DNA of 64,000 nt from Dryas octopetala (GCA_963921425.1 OY992834.1:26239923-26303922), one strand, 5' to 3'. Shown: positions 33,691 to 46,803, counted from the first letter of the stretch. Notes: generated from the sequence alone by a model not told the origin. Made by a program: numbers and translations.

Positions 33691-34089
33691 TGCTCTAGAG
33701 CTAACTAGTTAGTAAGATAATACAATATTAACCATCATTTTGGGCTCACTACACAATATAATCTCATAATCCAAACCGTTCATATTTTAGGTCTCCATTT
33801 AAAGATTAACTTTGCAAAAAATTAACTAAATCAGAAATCATTTAGTCATTTGATTATCATTACAATCATTTCATCTTTTATTGAAAAACTTGTGTTCGTC
33901 CATTTACATGAGCACAATTAGCTTACCAATAGTTGGCTAAACGATTTCCGATTTTGTTACTTTTTTCTAAGGATGATCTTTGAATGAAAGCCTAAAAAAT
34001 AAACGATCCATATCATAAAATTATAGTGTAGTGGGTTCAAAATGATAGTTAGCGTCATATTATCTTACTAACTGGTTAGCTCTAGAGCA
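33691..34089. mobile_element. Long fold-back MITE 2
   Basis: Terminal inverted repeats TGCTCTAGAGCTAACTAGTT and TGCTCTAGAGCTAACCAGTT, with long imperfect inverted arms. It has a (TA)n tract at its right end. Same family as element 3. Confidence 0.85.
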
Positions 34090-34112
34090 CTATATATATA
34101 TATATATATATG

Positions 34113-34501
34113 TGCTCTAAAGCTAACCAGTTAGCAAGTTAATACGAAGTTAACCATGCTTTTGGGCCCACCACATCACTAATCTCATAATCCGAACCAT
34201 CAATTATTTAGGTCATATTTCAAAAATCATCATTGCAAAAAATCAACTAAATCGAAAATCATGTAGTCATCTAATAGAGATCAAATAAATAGACGATCAG
34301 TATTTTCGATAAAAGCATAGAAATAGTTGTTATTATAATCAAATGGCTAAATGACTTCCGATTTTGAAGATTTTTTACATGAATGATCTTTGAAGCATGG
34401 CCTAAAAAATAAACGGTTTGGATTTTGAAATTACATTGTGCAGTGGGCCCAACAGTGTGGTTAGTTTTGTATTAACTTATTAACTAGTTAGTTTTAGAGC
34501 A
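34113..34501. mobile_element. Long fold-back MITE 3
   Basis: Starts TGCTCTAAAGCTAACCAGTT and ends with the complement of TGCTCTAAAACTAACTAGTT. It lies immediately right of element 2, separated only by a (TA)n run, in the same family and direction. Confidence 0.85.
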
Positions 34502-34513
34502 TTCTTGTATATA

Positions 34514-34940
34514 CAGGCTCCTTCTGTTGAGGTATACCTCAACTTATTTATGTTGAGGTATACCTCAACTTATTTATGTTGAGGTATATCCTGTTGGGGC
34601 CCACACAAGTCGTTTTGTGTCGATCCAAACCGTTCAATTTTTACATCTCCATAGATAGATTATTCTTACAAAAAATTAGTCAAATCGGAAATCATTTGCC
34701 TATCTAACTTTGATCAAATAAATGGACGAACCAAATATTTTCGATGAAACCGTCCATTTGTTTTATCAAAGTTAGATAGGCAAATGATTTCCGATTTGGC
34801 TAATTTTTTGCAAAGATGATCTATCAATGAAGATGATCCTTGCAAACGGTTCGGATCGACACAAAACGACTCGTGTGGGCCCCAACAAGGTCATACATCA
34901 ACATAAATAAGTTGAGGTATACCTCAACAGAATGAGCCTG
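34514..34940. mobile_element. Long fold-back MITE 4
   Basis: Ends CAGGCTCCTTCTGTTGAGGT and (complemented) CAGGCTCATTCTGTTGAGGT. The left arm has the GAGGTATACCTCAACTTATT unit tandemly repeated. The interior hairpin matches 21543-21805. A (TA)n run follows on the right. Confidence 0.88.
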
Positions 34941-35579
34941 TATATATATATATATATATATATGCATTACTTATCTAAAGATGAAGTTTTTATTTTCCTA
35001 AAATAATAACATTTACTTTATTAGAAAATGACTCTATATATTAACTTACACTTTTGATAATATTAATATGATAACATTATATAATTATATGTTCTTATAG
35101 TTGTTTATAATATTAGTAGTTTAATATTTATTGTACAACTAACATAACAGTATTATATAAGCATATATAACTAAATTTCGGTAATTGTTTCAGTTTTTTT
35201 GGTATACATTTCGATTTTTTGGGTAATAATCGATTTGATTTCTTTCAGTAATAATTTTCGATAATCGGTCAGTTTGCCAATTTTTTTTTTACCAAAACCA
35301 AACCAACTTTTTTCGTATTTTTGATTTGCGCATTGTAAAAATCAGTTTACCAAACTAAAAAATTTTGGTCAATTCGGTAAAAACCAAACCAAAGGACAAC
35401 CCTAACAAAAATAGTATAAAACGTATCGCAATGGCCAAAAGCTTGCACCATTAAAGTCGAAGTAGTGTTTAAGAAAAGTTGTATATAACCATCACACAGC
35501 CACGTACTGTAATCGATTAATCACGTGTTATAAATAATGGTGGACAACAAGTTATACTTTTACGTATAGTATTAATAAT

Positions 35580-35968
35580 AGGGCAATGCTATCCACATTC
35601 TCTAATCTACCTTCTTCACCAACCTTCTCCTTTACTATTCTCATTCCTTAGTATACTTTCATGATCAAAATCGTTCTTTAATTAGATAATTTTTTGAAGA
35701 TCATTTATGCAAAATATTAATTAAATTGGAAATCATTTGGTCATTTAATCATTATCAAATAAACAAACGGTAAATCATACTGTTACAAAAACCGTTTGTT
35801 TATTTGATCACAATTACACAATCAAATGATTTCCGATTTAGTTTATTTTTTGCAAAAATGATCTTCATAAAATGATCTAAAAAATGAACGGTTCCAATCA
35901 TGAAAATACAATGTGGAGTGTGAATAATAAAGGAGAAGATCGGTAGAGAAGGTGGATAGCATTCCCCT
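35580..35968. mobile_element. Long fold-back MITE 5
   Basis: Ends AGGGCAATGCTATCCACATT and (complemented) AGGGGAATGCTATCCACCTT. The arms are inverted through CTTCTCCTTTACTATTC and ATCATTTGGTCATT-type blocks. A third family, not flanked by TA repeats. Confidence 0.85.
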
Positions 35969-37169
35969 AAATAATATTCTTACATATTATAACACTTGCG
36001 TGATTATATTATGATTATACAGAATAATTATTTGACGTTTAATTACCAAGTTTCTCGTAATGCTTATCCTCGCCTACACAAGCGCTTCAAGTTCTATCTC
36101 TTTCTCAAATTGACTTCTGTATGAATTTGATATTTATTAGCATTACTGAGTTGTAGAATTGATGAATTATTGTTCGTTTGGTTACGGAGAAAACCAAAGA
36201 AAGAAAATTTCCACCAAATAATAACAATTTTATGTTGATTTAATCTCACTTTCATATTGTGACTTCATAACCAACAAATTCTATTTAATGAAATGATGCA
36301 TGCTTAATACTTGATCGTAGGGGAAGAGAAGAGCATTAGAATTTGGAGCAGGGCATTTGTTAGTTATTTATTCGGCTCTGTCTGTCATTAGACTCAGACT
36401 CAAACATGTCAGCATGTGTCGAATGAAGCACACAAGGAATGCAAGAAGAAGACCCAAAGGACCACTCCCTTTTGTGGTATATGTTCAATTTAAAACCTTT
36501 CTGATCTGCATAGAATATGAAACTTCTCATAACTAATGCTTTGGTATTAATGCTATACTGGAGTTTGAACTCAATTTTTAATTTTGTTTAATATGCCATG
36601 TTATATTGTCATTAAAAACATTAAGATTCCAAAAGAACGCCCTCATTCACCAAAAAAACAAAATAAATAAACCAAAAGAAAAGTAGCATTTCCTAATTCT
36701 GTTTTATAAGAAAAATTTATGGCTTGATTGAGTTAGCATGATTATAATTTAAAATCAAATGGTACGAATTAGCTCATCAAATGAAAGGCATCATTAACAC
36801 AAAATGCAAATTAAAAAAAGAGATCATGGGAAGATACATATACAAACCGTGTGAAAAATTAGTTAACTATTTTTCTTAATGCCATGATCAAGTTTTGTAT
36901 CAATAATTGTGCAAGTCCAATTGAGTACAAACAAGACTATGAAGTTAGAAGATTACAATAACCAGTTTATGAATCTAAATCATAAATGTTACAAACAACA
37001 TTTATTGATGAAGATTGCAAGGAATATGTGTAATTCTACAGAGTGTTCCAAGTTCCAACTATACACTATACATCTTTAAGATCTCTATAATCTCCAAAAC
37101 CTCTATCCTTTAGTTATTATGAAAAAAAAAAAAAAAAAAACAAATAAATAAATAAATAATTGCTTGCAA
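35969..37169. other. Spacer downstream of the PARC6-CRR2-like gene
   Basis: AT-rich, no gene recognised. The sequence just right of 37080 should be the 3' UTR of the minus-strand gene. No trace of the missing C-terminal PARC6 exons was found here. Confidence 0.5.
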
Positions 37170-40100
37170 CTACCAATAATCTCCACATGAACAAACCCCA
37201 TCACGGAAATGGTGAAAGCGATTCACATCTCGAACCAGAATCTCTCTATTGGCAAACTTGGAAATGAACTTTGTAACATTATGACAATCTTCACATAACC
37301 TCAAGTTCTTGGAAATCCGAATGGTTTCTCCATTTTTTGTGTTGATGAGTCCAAATGCAACCGCTAATTTTTCACTATGGCCTAATATTATTCGTTCCTT
37401 CTCTTCCTCGTCAAGATCATAAAGGACAACTTTAGTTTGCGGCTTATATCCTTGATCCTTCATCTCTGTTGACAATTCAACCAACAACGCATGGATCTGC
37501 TCCATCTGTGGGTTAAACTCATCAACAGAAATGAACGAATATATCTTCCTTTTAACTTCAATCCAACTGCGACCTGGGACCTTTTGCAGTTCTCGAGCCT
37601 CTAAAAGCTTCTTCACTCTTTTTACCTCATCAAACATTTTGGCTTCAGCATAGATATCAGCTAGAAGTACATAATTCCCAGCATTCCTGGGCTCAAGCTC
37701 AAATAGCCTTTTGCTTGCTCTCTCTGCCAGTTCAACATTACAATGTATCCTACATGATCCAAGAAGAGCACCCCAAACCTTAGCTCCTGGTTCAATCCGC
37801 ATATTTTCTATGACTTTGGCTGCTTCATCTAACTGATTGGCACGACCAAGAAGATCCACCATACAAGCATACTGCTCAATGCTGGGATATAATCTATGTT
37901 CTTTAACCATAGACTCAAACAACATTTTCCCCTCTTCAACAAGACCTGCATGACTACAAGCCCCCAAGACGCTAACGAATGAAATGTGACTCGGTGATAC
38001 TCCATGGTTGATCATGTCTTTAAAAATTTGAATTGCCCTCTTTCCATATCCATGAATGCCATAACTTGAAATCAAGGAATTCCATGAAACAACATCTTTC
38101 TTATTCATCATATCAAAAACTCTCTGGCTCAACTCAAGCTTACCACATCTGGCATACATTGTGACAAGGGTACTCATTACCGGAAGGATTGAATCAAGAC
38201 CCCTTCTGAGAATATATCCATGGATGAACTTCCCCTGCTCCAAAGCAGAAAGAGCTGCACAAGCTTGAAGTACACTAACCATTGTCACAGAGTTGGGAAG
38301 AAAATCATGGGCCTCCAGTATCATTTCCCGGAAAAGTTCCAAAGCTTCATAAGGCTTCCCATTCTTTGCATAGCATGCAATCATAGCACTCCATGAAACG
38401 ACATTTCTAATTTGCATCTGATCAAATACACTACTCGCATATGAAACACAACCATACCTCGCATACATATCCAACAAAGTGGTCATAACATGAACATGTG
38501 CACCATATCCGTGCCGCAAAATATGTCCATGAATCTCTTTCCCCTTCTGGAGGAGAGAACTCAAACAATCTGAAACAACACAAGCTTTGAGTACATACGT
38601 ATACGTAAACCGATCGGATGAAACCCCAATTGTATTCATTCCTCGATACAAATCTAGCACCTCAGTTCCGAGACCTGCCAACGTAAGCGCTCTAAAGAGT
38701 GCATTCCACATATAAATAGTTCTCTTACGAGTTTTATCAAACACCTTACGTGCATTGTCAATAGAATCCAACTCTGAGTACATCTCAATAAGTTTGGTGG
38801 CCAAAAAAGGGTCTTGGTCCCACCCACCATCGACAAGGTGACGATGCACATCCAGCCCATCGGAGAGAGAGTACTGGCGGGTGCAAGAAAGGATTAAGAG
38901 CTCGTAGGTCTGTTGGGAGGGGTTGGGCTCATGAGGGAGGAGTTGTAGGGCTTGTTTGAGGTTGCCTTGTTTACATAAAGACTGTATCAACTTATTTTTG
39001 TTTATATCAAGTTTTTCAAGCTTTTCAACAAATGCAGCCTCATTACCCTGAAGCCAATATATCACCATGTATTCAATTGAGGAAACACAAGACAAAAATT
39101 GAAAAAACAAAATAAAAAGGAGAAGGCAATTCATAGCTTCTGCATGATACCCAAAAGTATTTCTATGAAACATATAAAATTAAGAGGAAAATGAAAAACA
39201 TACCCGACCAAGAATGAACAGGCAAAAAGCTTCTGCAAGTTTTGGATCAGTACCCTCTGATGCAATCAGAAACTCGCATATAGTTTTAGCTTTGTCAATC
39301 TGCACAACAATATTACAAGGGAAGAAGTTAACAAAATAGAATATGCAACAACTCTCTTCTCTCCCAATTTGGAGAAATGGACCAGATGCTTATAGTAGAC
39401 TGAACCAACAAATGCCTTATTAAATAATCAGATAATTTTGTTGATGGAAAAGCACATAGAGGATGTGAGCATTACCTGAGATAGCAATGATATTTTCTCA
39501 AGAGATTTTTTACTCCTTAGAAGACACTGAGCACGAGCAAGAGCTTCAAATCCTTGGGAAACCTTGTTCTTCTCAAAACCAATCGTTGCAGTTGCACACT
39601 TCAATAAAAGCACATATTAAAAGGAGGCTGCAACAAAAAGGATGGTACAAGATCCTGACCACTTTCTGACATTCCTTACCTCAGCTAGTGCCATAGAAAG
39701 AAGAATATCATGAATATACGGCTTAGCATCTGGATGCTGAACAGCTGCCTGACCAGTATCTTGCACAAGCTTTACTTCCCCAACCTGGATCGGAGAATTC
39801 CAATAATATCCATTTCCAAAACCATGAATGTTTGTCTTTCTAATTAAAACAAGAAACAAAAATTCTATAACATTGCAAACGAGAGAAAAAATAACACTTA
39901 ATAAATGTAACACGAAGATGATAGAGTGCCTAAAAACAAATCCACACTCAAAAGCAGAGTCAAAATGAATTTCACTACAAACTACACTAAATGAATTTCC
40001 GAAAAAAATGTCCCTCTTCAACTAGTGATTGAGAATATCATTTTTTAAAAAATTAAATAGATATTAAAAAAAACAAAAACAAAAAAGCTGAAAAATAAGC

Positions 40101-41597
40101 CTACACTAAACCAAGTACACTGTACAACGACAAAGCTGTACCTCTTGAAGGAGGCAAAGAGCAGCTGGCAACCATGACCAAGGGATTCGAAGGAAGGATT
40201 TAGGTGGGATCTTTTCCTTACTATTACCAGCATATTCTGGCTCAAAAATAAGCTTATCTCTCACATCCATTAAAAGATCCTGCAAAGAAACCCAAAAGAC
40301 AAAAAAATGAAAAGAAACTAAGACAACTTAGAAGAAAGTTTTTACCACCTGTTATAAAAAAGAAAAATGAATTTAAGATTGAAGGATAATTTACAATAAA
40401 ATTACACTGTCAAGTCCCTACTCCCTACCTTGCGAGATTTAATAGTGTCCATGGTGTAACCTTCTTCAATTTCAGCACTCTTCAAATCCAGTACTGATTT
40501 AACAACCTCATCTTTCTCAGCTTGATCAGGAAGACCAATAAGCTGCAAGTTTAGACAACATGAATATGTTAGCACAAGGAACACATTTCATAATCATGTT
40601 TCCACTAGCAGACATCACACAAATTCCATATGCTACACAAACTCTGATAACCACTATAAGGATGAGAGCATGTTCAATAGTTCAAGCTCTGTGCTGCCCA
40701 AAAATTGGCTAAGAAACACAAAGAATATGGGAAAGAGGGGAAAAAGAATGAATAAATTAAAAATGTAGGCAGAAAAAAACATCAACTTAGAAATCTATCA
40801 AGCACAGACAAGGCTAATAACACCGTAGAGAATTAAATGTTAGGATCATATTCAATCTAAAAACTCTATGAATTTCATTATTGGCTACACAATTAGCATC
40901 CAATTGCACAATTGCAAAAGAGATCAAAGCTCATAATATTAGCTAATGAATTATATTTCGTATGAGTATACATTTACATATTATCCGATTGTCCAGTAAC
41001 ATGTATGAATTTTGTGACCCAATACCAAAGACAAGATATTTCCTTATGGGAAAGTTCAAATCCAAAACACAGCCTTTACTAGAGCTTCAATGCAGTTTAT
41101 CAACTGAGCTGAATAGCCAAAACTAACTTCATAAGTGAATAATTTCCTGCTTCAAACACATGTTCAGCTTTCTTGAATTACTTAGCTTAGCTTGGACAAC
41201 AGAATATTATTACAAAAAACAGAAAGCCCACCAAATAACAACTGAATCAATAAACAATTTACCAAATATTCTAGATAAAATAGAGAAAGACTGAAAATAA
41301 CAGATAAGTAAATAAATAATTAAATGAAGCCGTGACCTGGTAACAGGTAACGGGAATTTCAACAGTGGTACGAGCTGGACCATTGTCGACGACGAGGGTC
41401 TGAACTGCATTCAGTGCCCACTGGGCGGTGAAATTATCAACCTTCCTCCTTGAAACGGCAGAAATGGCGATTCCAGATGCACTGATTTCTCTGGCAAAGC
41501 CCCAAACGCAGACCCTGTAATCTTCCTTGAGTTTAATGGCTCGGCAAAGGCCACAGCGAGCTGGAATGCATAGCAGGGCGTGAGCCAGAGCAGCCAT
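37170..41597 (-). CDS. Chimeric gene: PARC6/CDP1-like N-terminus fused in frame to CRR2-like PPR-DYW protein
   Basis: Seven exons: 41597-41337, 40542-40429, 40279-40142, 39784-39680, 39598-39476, 39299-39204 and 39047-37170. They total 2715 nt and give 904 residues, every junction GT-AG and phase 0. Residues 1-279 (exons 1-6) match the start of plastid-division protein PARC6/CDP1, with a transit-like N-terminus and then LIGLPDQAEKDEVVKSV, RIPWSWLPAALCLLQE and KPYIHDILLSMALAE. Exon 7 opens with about 14 PARC6-like residues (GNEAAFVEKLEKLD). From about residue 294 it becomes CRR2-like: LIQSLCKQGN, PPR repeats, the E region (WIEVKRKIYSF) and a full DYW domain with HSE, CEDC and final CSCGDYW. 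CRR2 is a plastid factor for rps7-ndhB intergenic processing. A PARC6 middle exon (between exons 5 and 6) and the whole PARC6 C-terminus are absent. An alternative start at 39173 would give a 667-residue PPR protein, but its first 42 residues are intron-like. Confidence 0.78.
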
Positions 41598-43189
41598 GAG
41601 CCTCTTAGTGAAGAAGAAGAAGCATGGAATTTTCAGAAACTATTATATTCGAATTGATAGGGTTTTTGTGTAAACAAGAAACCGTTGGCTTTTTCTAAAA
41701 CCCTTTGGATTACGTTTAAACCCTTTGCTCCTATTTAGTGAGTACTTTGCTTTTCGCATTTCTCTCCTCTTTTTTTTTTTTTTTTTTTTACTTTTTTAAA
41801 TTTTTAGTACTTAACCTTTTACCCTTATTTGTGCACTTAAGATTATTTTTTCTGGTTTTGGGCTGATATTATTATCGATTATATAATTGATAATAGTCCA
41901 AGTGGGCTGATATATGGACTTATCACCGATTATTAAAGACTAAACATTATAATATATAAAGCCATGCAGAATAAGTAAATGGATTTATTTCTAGGAGACT
42001 TAATAAATCTCGGTTACTGGATTCTAATATGAATAAAGATTGCTTACCTCATTATCTTGTGCAATATCAGTTTGTTTTTATTTATGGATATTATAGCTCA
42101 TAAAGTTTTATGAGCATATAGCCTAAAGTTTGGTTTTTACATGATATACCAAATATTTATGTGCGAATAAGGTATTATACTTGGTACTTATGATATATTT
42201 ATGTTTTATTCTAGAATGGCCACAGTATCTAAGATTACAAGGAGATTAAAATTTGCAATTAGTTATTTGATTGGTAACTTTTCCCTACAGAGAGGTTATT
42301 AAATATTAGACTAATTGGAATGAGATAATAAATTAAATTCTTTTATGCCAAACATGAATAGATTTATCATGAAATTCTTTTGAATATATTAGCTAGTCTC
42401 TTTGTAAAGTTAATTCCTTGACAAATTATTAATGTAAGGTTATTAGATATTAGACTAATTAGAATGAGATAATAAATTAAATTATTTTATGCCAAACATG
42501 AATAGATTTATCATGAAATTCTTTTGAATATATTAGCTAGTCTCTTTGTAAAGTTAATTCCTTGACAAATTATTAATTTATTGTAATCTTTACCCACAAA
42601 AAGTTTGCAATAATTTATGCACAAGTTACTGATTTCCATAAAAGAAATAATTTTTTTGGAAATACATATAGGTCATGTTCTATAAGTTTAGTTTTGCAGC
42701 TTTTTAGGCATGAAGTCATTTTGTGAAGACATATTGTAAGTCTTATTTTACTTTTTTCATAATTATAGGTGTACATTAAGTACATGGCTACCATATGTAT
42801 TATATTGAGCATGTTATTGATTGTTAAATACTGAACCTTTTTGGTTAAATGGAGAATGAACCAAAATACAAAGAGAAGTATGACCCTACTCACTACAGTG
42901 TACTTACTTAGAGCTTGGGTAAGGAAAGAAATTGTTTTAAATTCTTGTTGTTATTGTTTTAGATAATGGCACTGATATGTTCATAAATTCACATCCTTTA
43001 ATATTCCTCTTACTTAGTTTTTGTGAGTTCATTTGATTAAAAGCTTTAAATTTCATTTAGTTTTGTGTTTTTAGATTCTGAGCAATAAAATGAGAAATTT
43101 CACCATTTATTCTCCTTAATAGATTTAACATAAATTCAATTGGAAATATAAGCTAACACCTTGAAGTTATTCCAGGTTAAATTTCGTAA
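41598..43189. other. Upstream region of the chimeric gene and AT-rich spacer
   Basis: The first 150-200 bp upstream of 41597 should hold the leader and promoter of the minus-strand gene. The rest is AT-rich spacer with poly-T and no gene recognised. Confidence 0.45.
42294..42576. repeat. 144-bp tandem duplication
   Basis: Two head-to-tail copies starting GGTTATTAAATATTAGACTA (42294) and GGTTATTAGATATTAGACTA (42438). They differ at only a few positions and end at GACAAATTATTAAT. Confidence 0.92.
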
Positions 43190-44945
43190 CATTTGAAGAC
43201 TTCTAAGGTGTTCATTTTGAATTTCAAAGTTAGCCCAAAATTGCACCCGAGGAGAACTAAATCAGCTGCATTGTGTGGGGCATAACTTTTTGGTTCGAGC
43301 TTGGATTGAGGCATATAATATATGGTTGGAAAGAAGACATCCAGGGCTTTCTATTGATATATAAAACGTAAATTTCTGAGTTGGTTAATGTCTCCAAATT
43401 GCTCTCCAAAGACAGCTCAGAAATCCTATCAGCAAAAGGATAAAGTGGTTCCAAGGCATCTTTCCATTTTTGGTAATTGTCTATCACATGCTCTCTTTCC
43501 TTCCCCTTTATTTGCCCGTTCTAAGCAAAATTCAGAAACCACAATGTGAAGGCTCTAAATGAGACAAAGAGAACATCTATCTATCTCAACATTCTTTAAG
43601 GATCATCCATTGAAGGATAAGATGAAATATTCTTATTTTTGAATTAACCAAACCTTATCCCTTCATTTCCTTTTAATCGTAGTCACATATTCTAGACATA
43701 ACAACTCACCCAAACCATAAAACACTCTCTCATTTTCGAGCTCCCCCCTCCATCCTCTCTAATTTCACTCATTTCATTATCTCATCTCAAAAACACACAT
43801 CTCATCTTCCATCTTTCAAAACCCTAGCTTTTTCTCATCTATCTTCATCATTTCTTTTCTCCATCTTCCATCTATCAACTCTTCCTCTCCAAAAAGCCAA
43901 ACATCATCACAACACTCATCTACCATATTCACCACCATTATTGCAAAAGGAGCTTGGAGGCACTTGGGACAAGAAGCTATTTTGGGCATCCTTGGAGGAG
44001 TGACATCCCTTGGGGGCTTGGCTTCAACATCTAGAGTTTTCTCTTTTCCTTCTTGTTTCAATTTATGTTTCAATTTGCGATGTTGTTTGTGACTTCTATG
44101 GCTAGTGAGTAGTTTCTTGATTTGGGGCTAGGGATATATGTAGTCATAGCCCACCCATGTAATGACTTTGTGATTTGTGATATAAGTGTCATTTTGGATA
44201 TATATGCTCTTATGCTAGTTTAAAGATCATGACTTGTATGTGTGAATTTACCACTTGTGCATATGAGAAATGTTATCATGTAGAAATTGGAGATTGGTAA
44301 CCTTTAGTTTCTAAAGCTTGTTGCATAAGAGCATGATAATTTAAAAGCACCTTGGTTGGATTGTTTTAATTGCTTAGATTCCTCATCCTTAGAACTTTAT
44401 GCACCTAGGGTTTGCTATGACATTAATCTTAGGTAGTTACCTATCACCTTGGTTGGGATAGTTGATTACATGAAAGAGGATGTGCCTTAATTTACCTTGA
44501 TCGGAGGTTAGGAGGGAATCTAATCTATCTAATTTGGCATAATCACTAATTGCATTGTTTGTTACATGGGAAGGTTAGTGTGAACCCCTAATAACCCCAA
44601 ATCCTTCATCATCATTGAATTTAATTTGTACTTAAATTTGCTTGTATTTCCATTTGTTAGTTTCAAATTCTAGTGTTACGTATCATCTATCAACCAAACA
44701 ACAACTCAACACTACACATTTGCACATACCATTATGTTTAGTCTTGAATTTCCATAGTACATAGTAGGTTGTTTGTTAATTTTATAACCCTAAAATCAAT
44801 CTAGCTTGTGATTGAAATCTCAATCCAATCTCTTTGGTACGACAACCCCCTACTTCCATTTCCATACTAAAACTTAACAACATTGCACTTGAGGTAGAAT
44901 GATAATAAGTTTTTGGCGCCGTTGATAATGTCATCTTCCAGATTG
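43190..44945 (+). mobile_element. Gypsy-type LTR remnant
   Basis: Contains blocks typical of plant Gypsy LTRs: CATAACTTTTTGGTTCGAGC...GGAAAGAAGACATCCAGGGC near the left, a leader-like CCCTAGCTTTTTCTC stretch, and TTTTTGGCGCCGTTGA near 44910, a motif that lies just inside the 5' LTR in many such elements. No gag or pol frame follows, so it is a truncated relic. The boundaries are approximate. Confidence 0.5.
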
Positions 44946-45236
44946 AGGTTGTACTCTAATTTGTTGTCTCTTGTGACTTAGTTTTATCCATGCTTTGATT
45001 TGAGAATTAATGACTTACATGATTGGTATAGGACACTTGGATTGATAAGAACCTAAGTATTTGTTAAATTGTAAAGAGCTATACTCTAATCTGTAAAATA
45101 GTGCATGAGGAAGAATAGAAAATTGAAATAAAGCATGAGCACGAACAATGTGCTTCTCACTGGCCAAGTGTGGAGTAATAATAATGAATCCTTTTATTCA
45201 TTATGTGACTGATACCTTACTTATCTAATTTTAGGC

Positions 45237-46500
45237 TTAGAGACAAAGTTAGGGATGGTGAAGTCCATGTAGTCAACATTGACACACAATAGGCTAGCTG
45301 ACTCTTTCACCAAGACTATGCCTATATGAGTTTTCAAAGAACATGTTACAAGAATGTGAGTTTTAGAGTCTTTTGATGTTGTAGACTAGTGGGAGTTTGT
45401 TATTTATTTTCAAACATTGTTTTGATAATTTCGAGTTTTGGTTTATGAACTTGTTTTGGTTATTAACTTCCCAGATATGATGTTTAAGTGCACATTCAGA
45501 TGAATGCATCATTTGTCAGTTTACTGATTTTGGTTATGGTTTTAATAATTGAGAAACCTTACTTTGTTTCCTATTTCAATTTACAGAATTGTGACTTTAT
45601 GAAAATAGCTATTTATTTGTGTCAATCAGTTTAATTGAAAGACATGTATGAAATGCAGTTTCATTTTGGAACTCACAGACTTCTTTGAAGCAATTAATTA
45701 AGGTAGATTCTGTTATGAATCATCAAGAATGGACAGATGTGCATTAGGTTACGAATCTTTTCAGAACAAGCACATTGTTACATGTCTATCAGGTGGTTTG
45801 TGAGATTATTTGTTTTACATTGGTGGTCATGGGATACTTGCCTTTTCTGTACTGCAAGATTTTTCTATGGTTCCATGTAAATCAGTAGTTGATCAAATCA
45901 CGTTGCAGGTTTTGTCTTGTATAACTTGTGTGATCACAAAGGAGTTTTGGATTGTTTTTTTGTAATGTTCTTGTTGATCATTGGTAATTAGTTCAAGTGG
46001 GAGAATGCAAGAATTTCTAATGGACTAACTACTGATGTATTAGGAATCAACTAAGCATTATGACTTATAGTTCGGAAAAGGGCTATACTAAGTCAATCTG
46101 GATGTTCTTGTCAAGTTGTGATTCTACTTTGACAAGGATTAAGGGTCTGATTAGTAGGATTTACTAAGTCCTAATTAGACATGTATTAGGAGTTCTTATT
46201 CTAGTAGGTTTTTGGTTAGAGGTACTTGATGTACAAGTAACACCTTTATAGGAGGACTCTAATCTCAACACCACTATATAAGAACAAGTTCATGCTTTCA
46301 CAATATGACCCTGCAAATATTCTCAGCTCCATATTGAGTTGCATTAAGGATTGTAGAGAGGAGAAGACTTGTTCATTATGGCATCATGTATGTGTTCTTG
46401 GTATTTATTTAATTTGTTCAATTGATCATATTATTTGTGTTTCTTGATGTTTATGATCTACAGAAAATATGTGTTTATAGGAAATGCTGGTTTGAGCAAA
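45237..46500 (+). mobile_element. Ty1/Copia retrotransposon 3' remnant
   Basis: Frames around 45237-45370 give a decayed C-terminal RNase H tail (RDKVRDGEV, then after a frameshift ADSFTKTMP, a stop, VFKEHVTRM), as in Copia polyproteins. A polypurine-like AGTGGGAG follows at 45389-45396, and a second one (CAAGTGGGAGAATG) near 45994-46007 precedes an LTR-like segment with a TATA-like ACTATATAAGAAC near 46270. This suggests two Copia ends or a nested pair. No intact protein. Confidence 0.55.
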
Positions 46501-46803
46501 GAAAAACTTAAAACATTGATCGGTCATATAGTCCGCCAGTTGAAGTGAAACCAAATGTTCAGAAATAATTTTGCTTGGCAGTGGTGAGACTTTCTTGGTA
46601 CGGATAAACGAGAAATTATTCTAGAGCCATACCTGGAACATCCAAAGTAGATCTCCCACATTAACCTCCATTCGCCCAACAACAATCTCCCTTAAGCAAT
46701 AATAGAGGTGGACGAGAACAAAAAAGCTGAGAGCAAGTGGTCAGTCGAGGGCTAAAGCATTAGCCAGAATAGCAAACTCTTTCACCACTTTGTTACTCTT
46801 AGA

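Noticed and set aside
39048..39173. N-terminal extension of the PPR frame (MFHRNTFGYH...) as a transit peptide
   Set aside because: It contains the intron 6 pyrimidine tract and acceptor immediately before GNEAAF, lacks CRR2 similarity, and the spliced exon 6-7 join matches PARC6 order.
43816..44073. 85-residue minus frame with Cys-containing stretch
   Set aside because: It sits inside Gypsy LTR-like sequence on the opposite strand and shows no domain.
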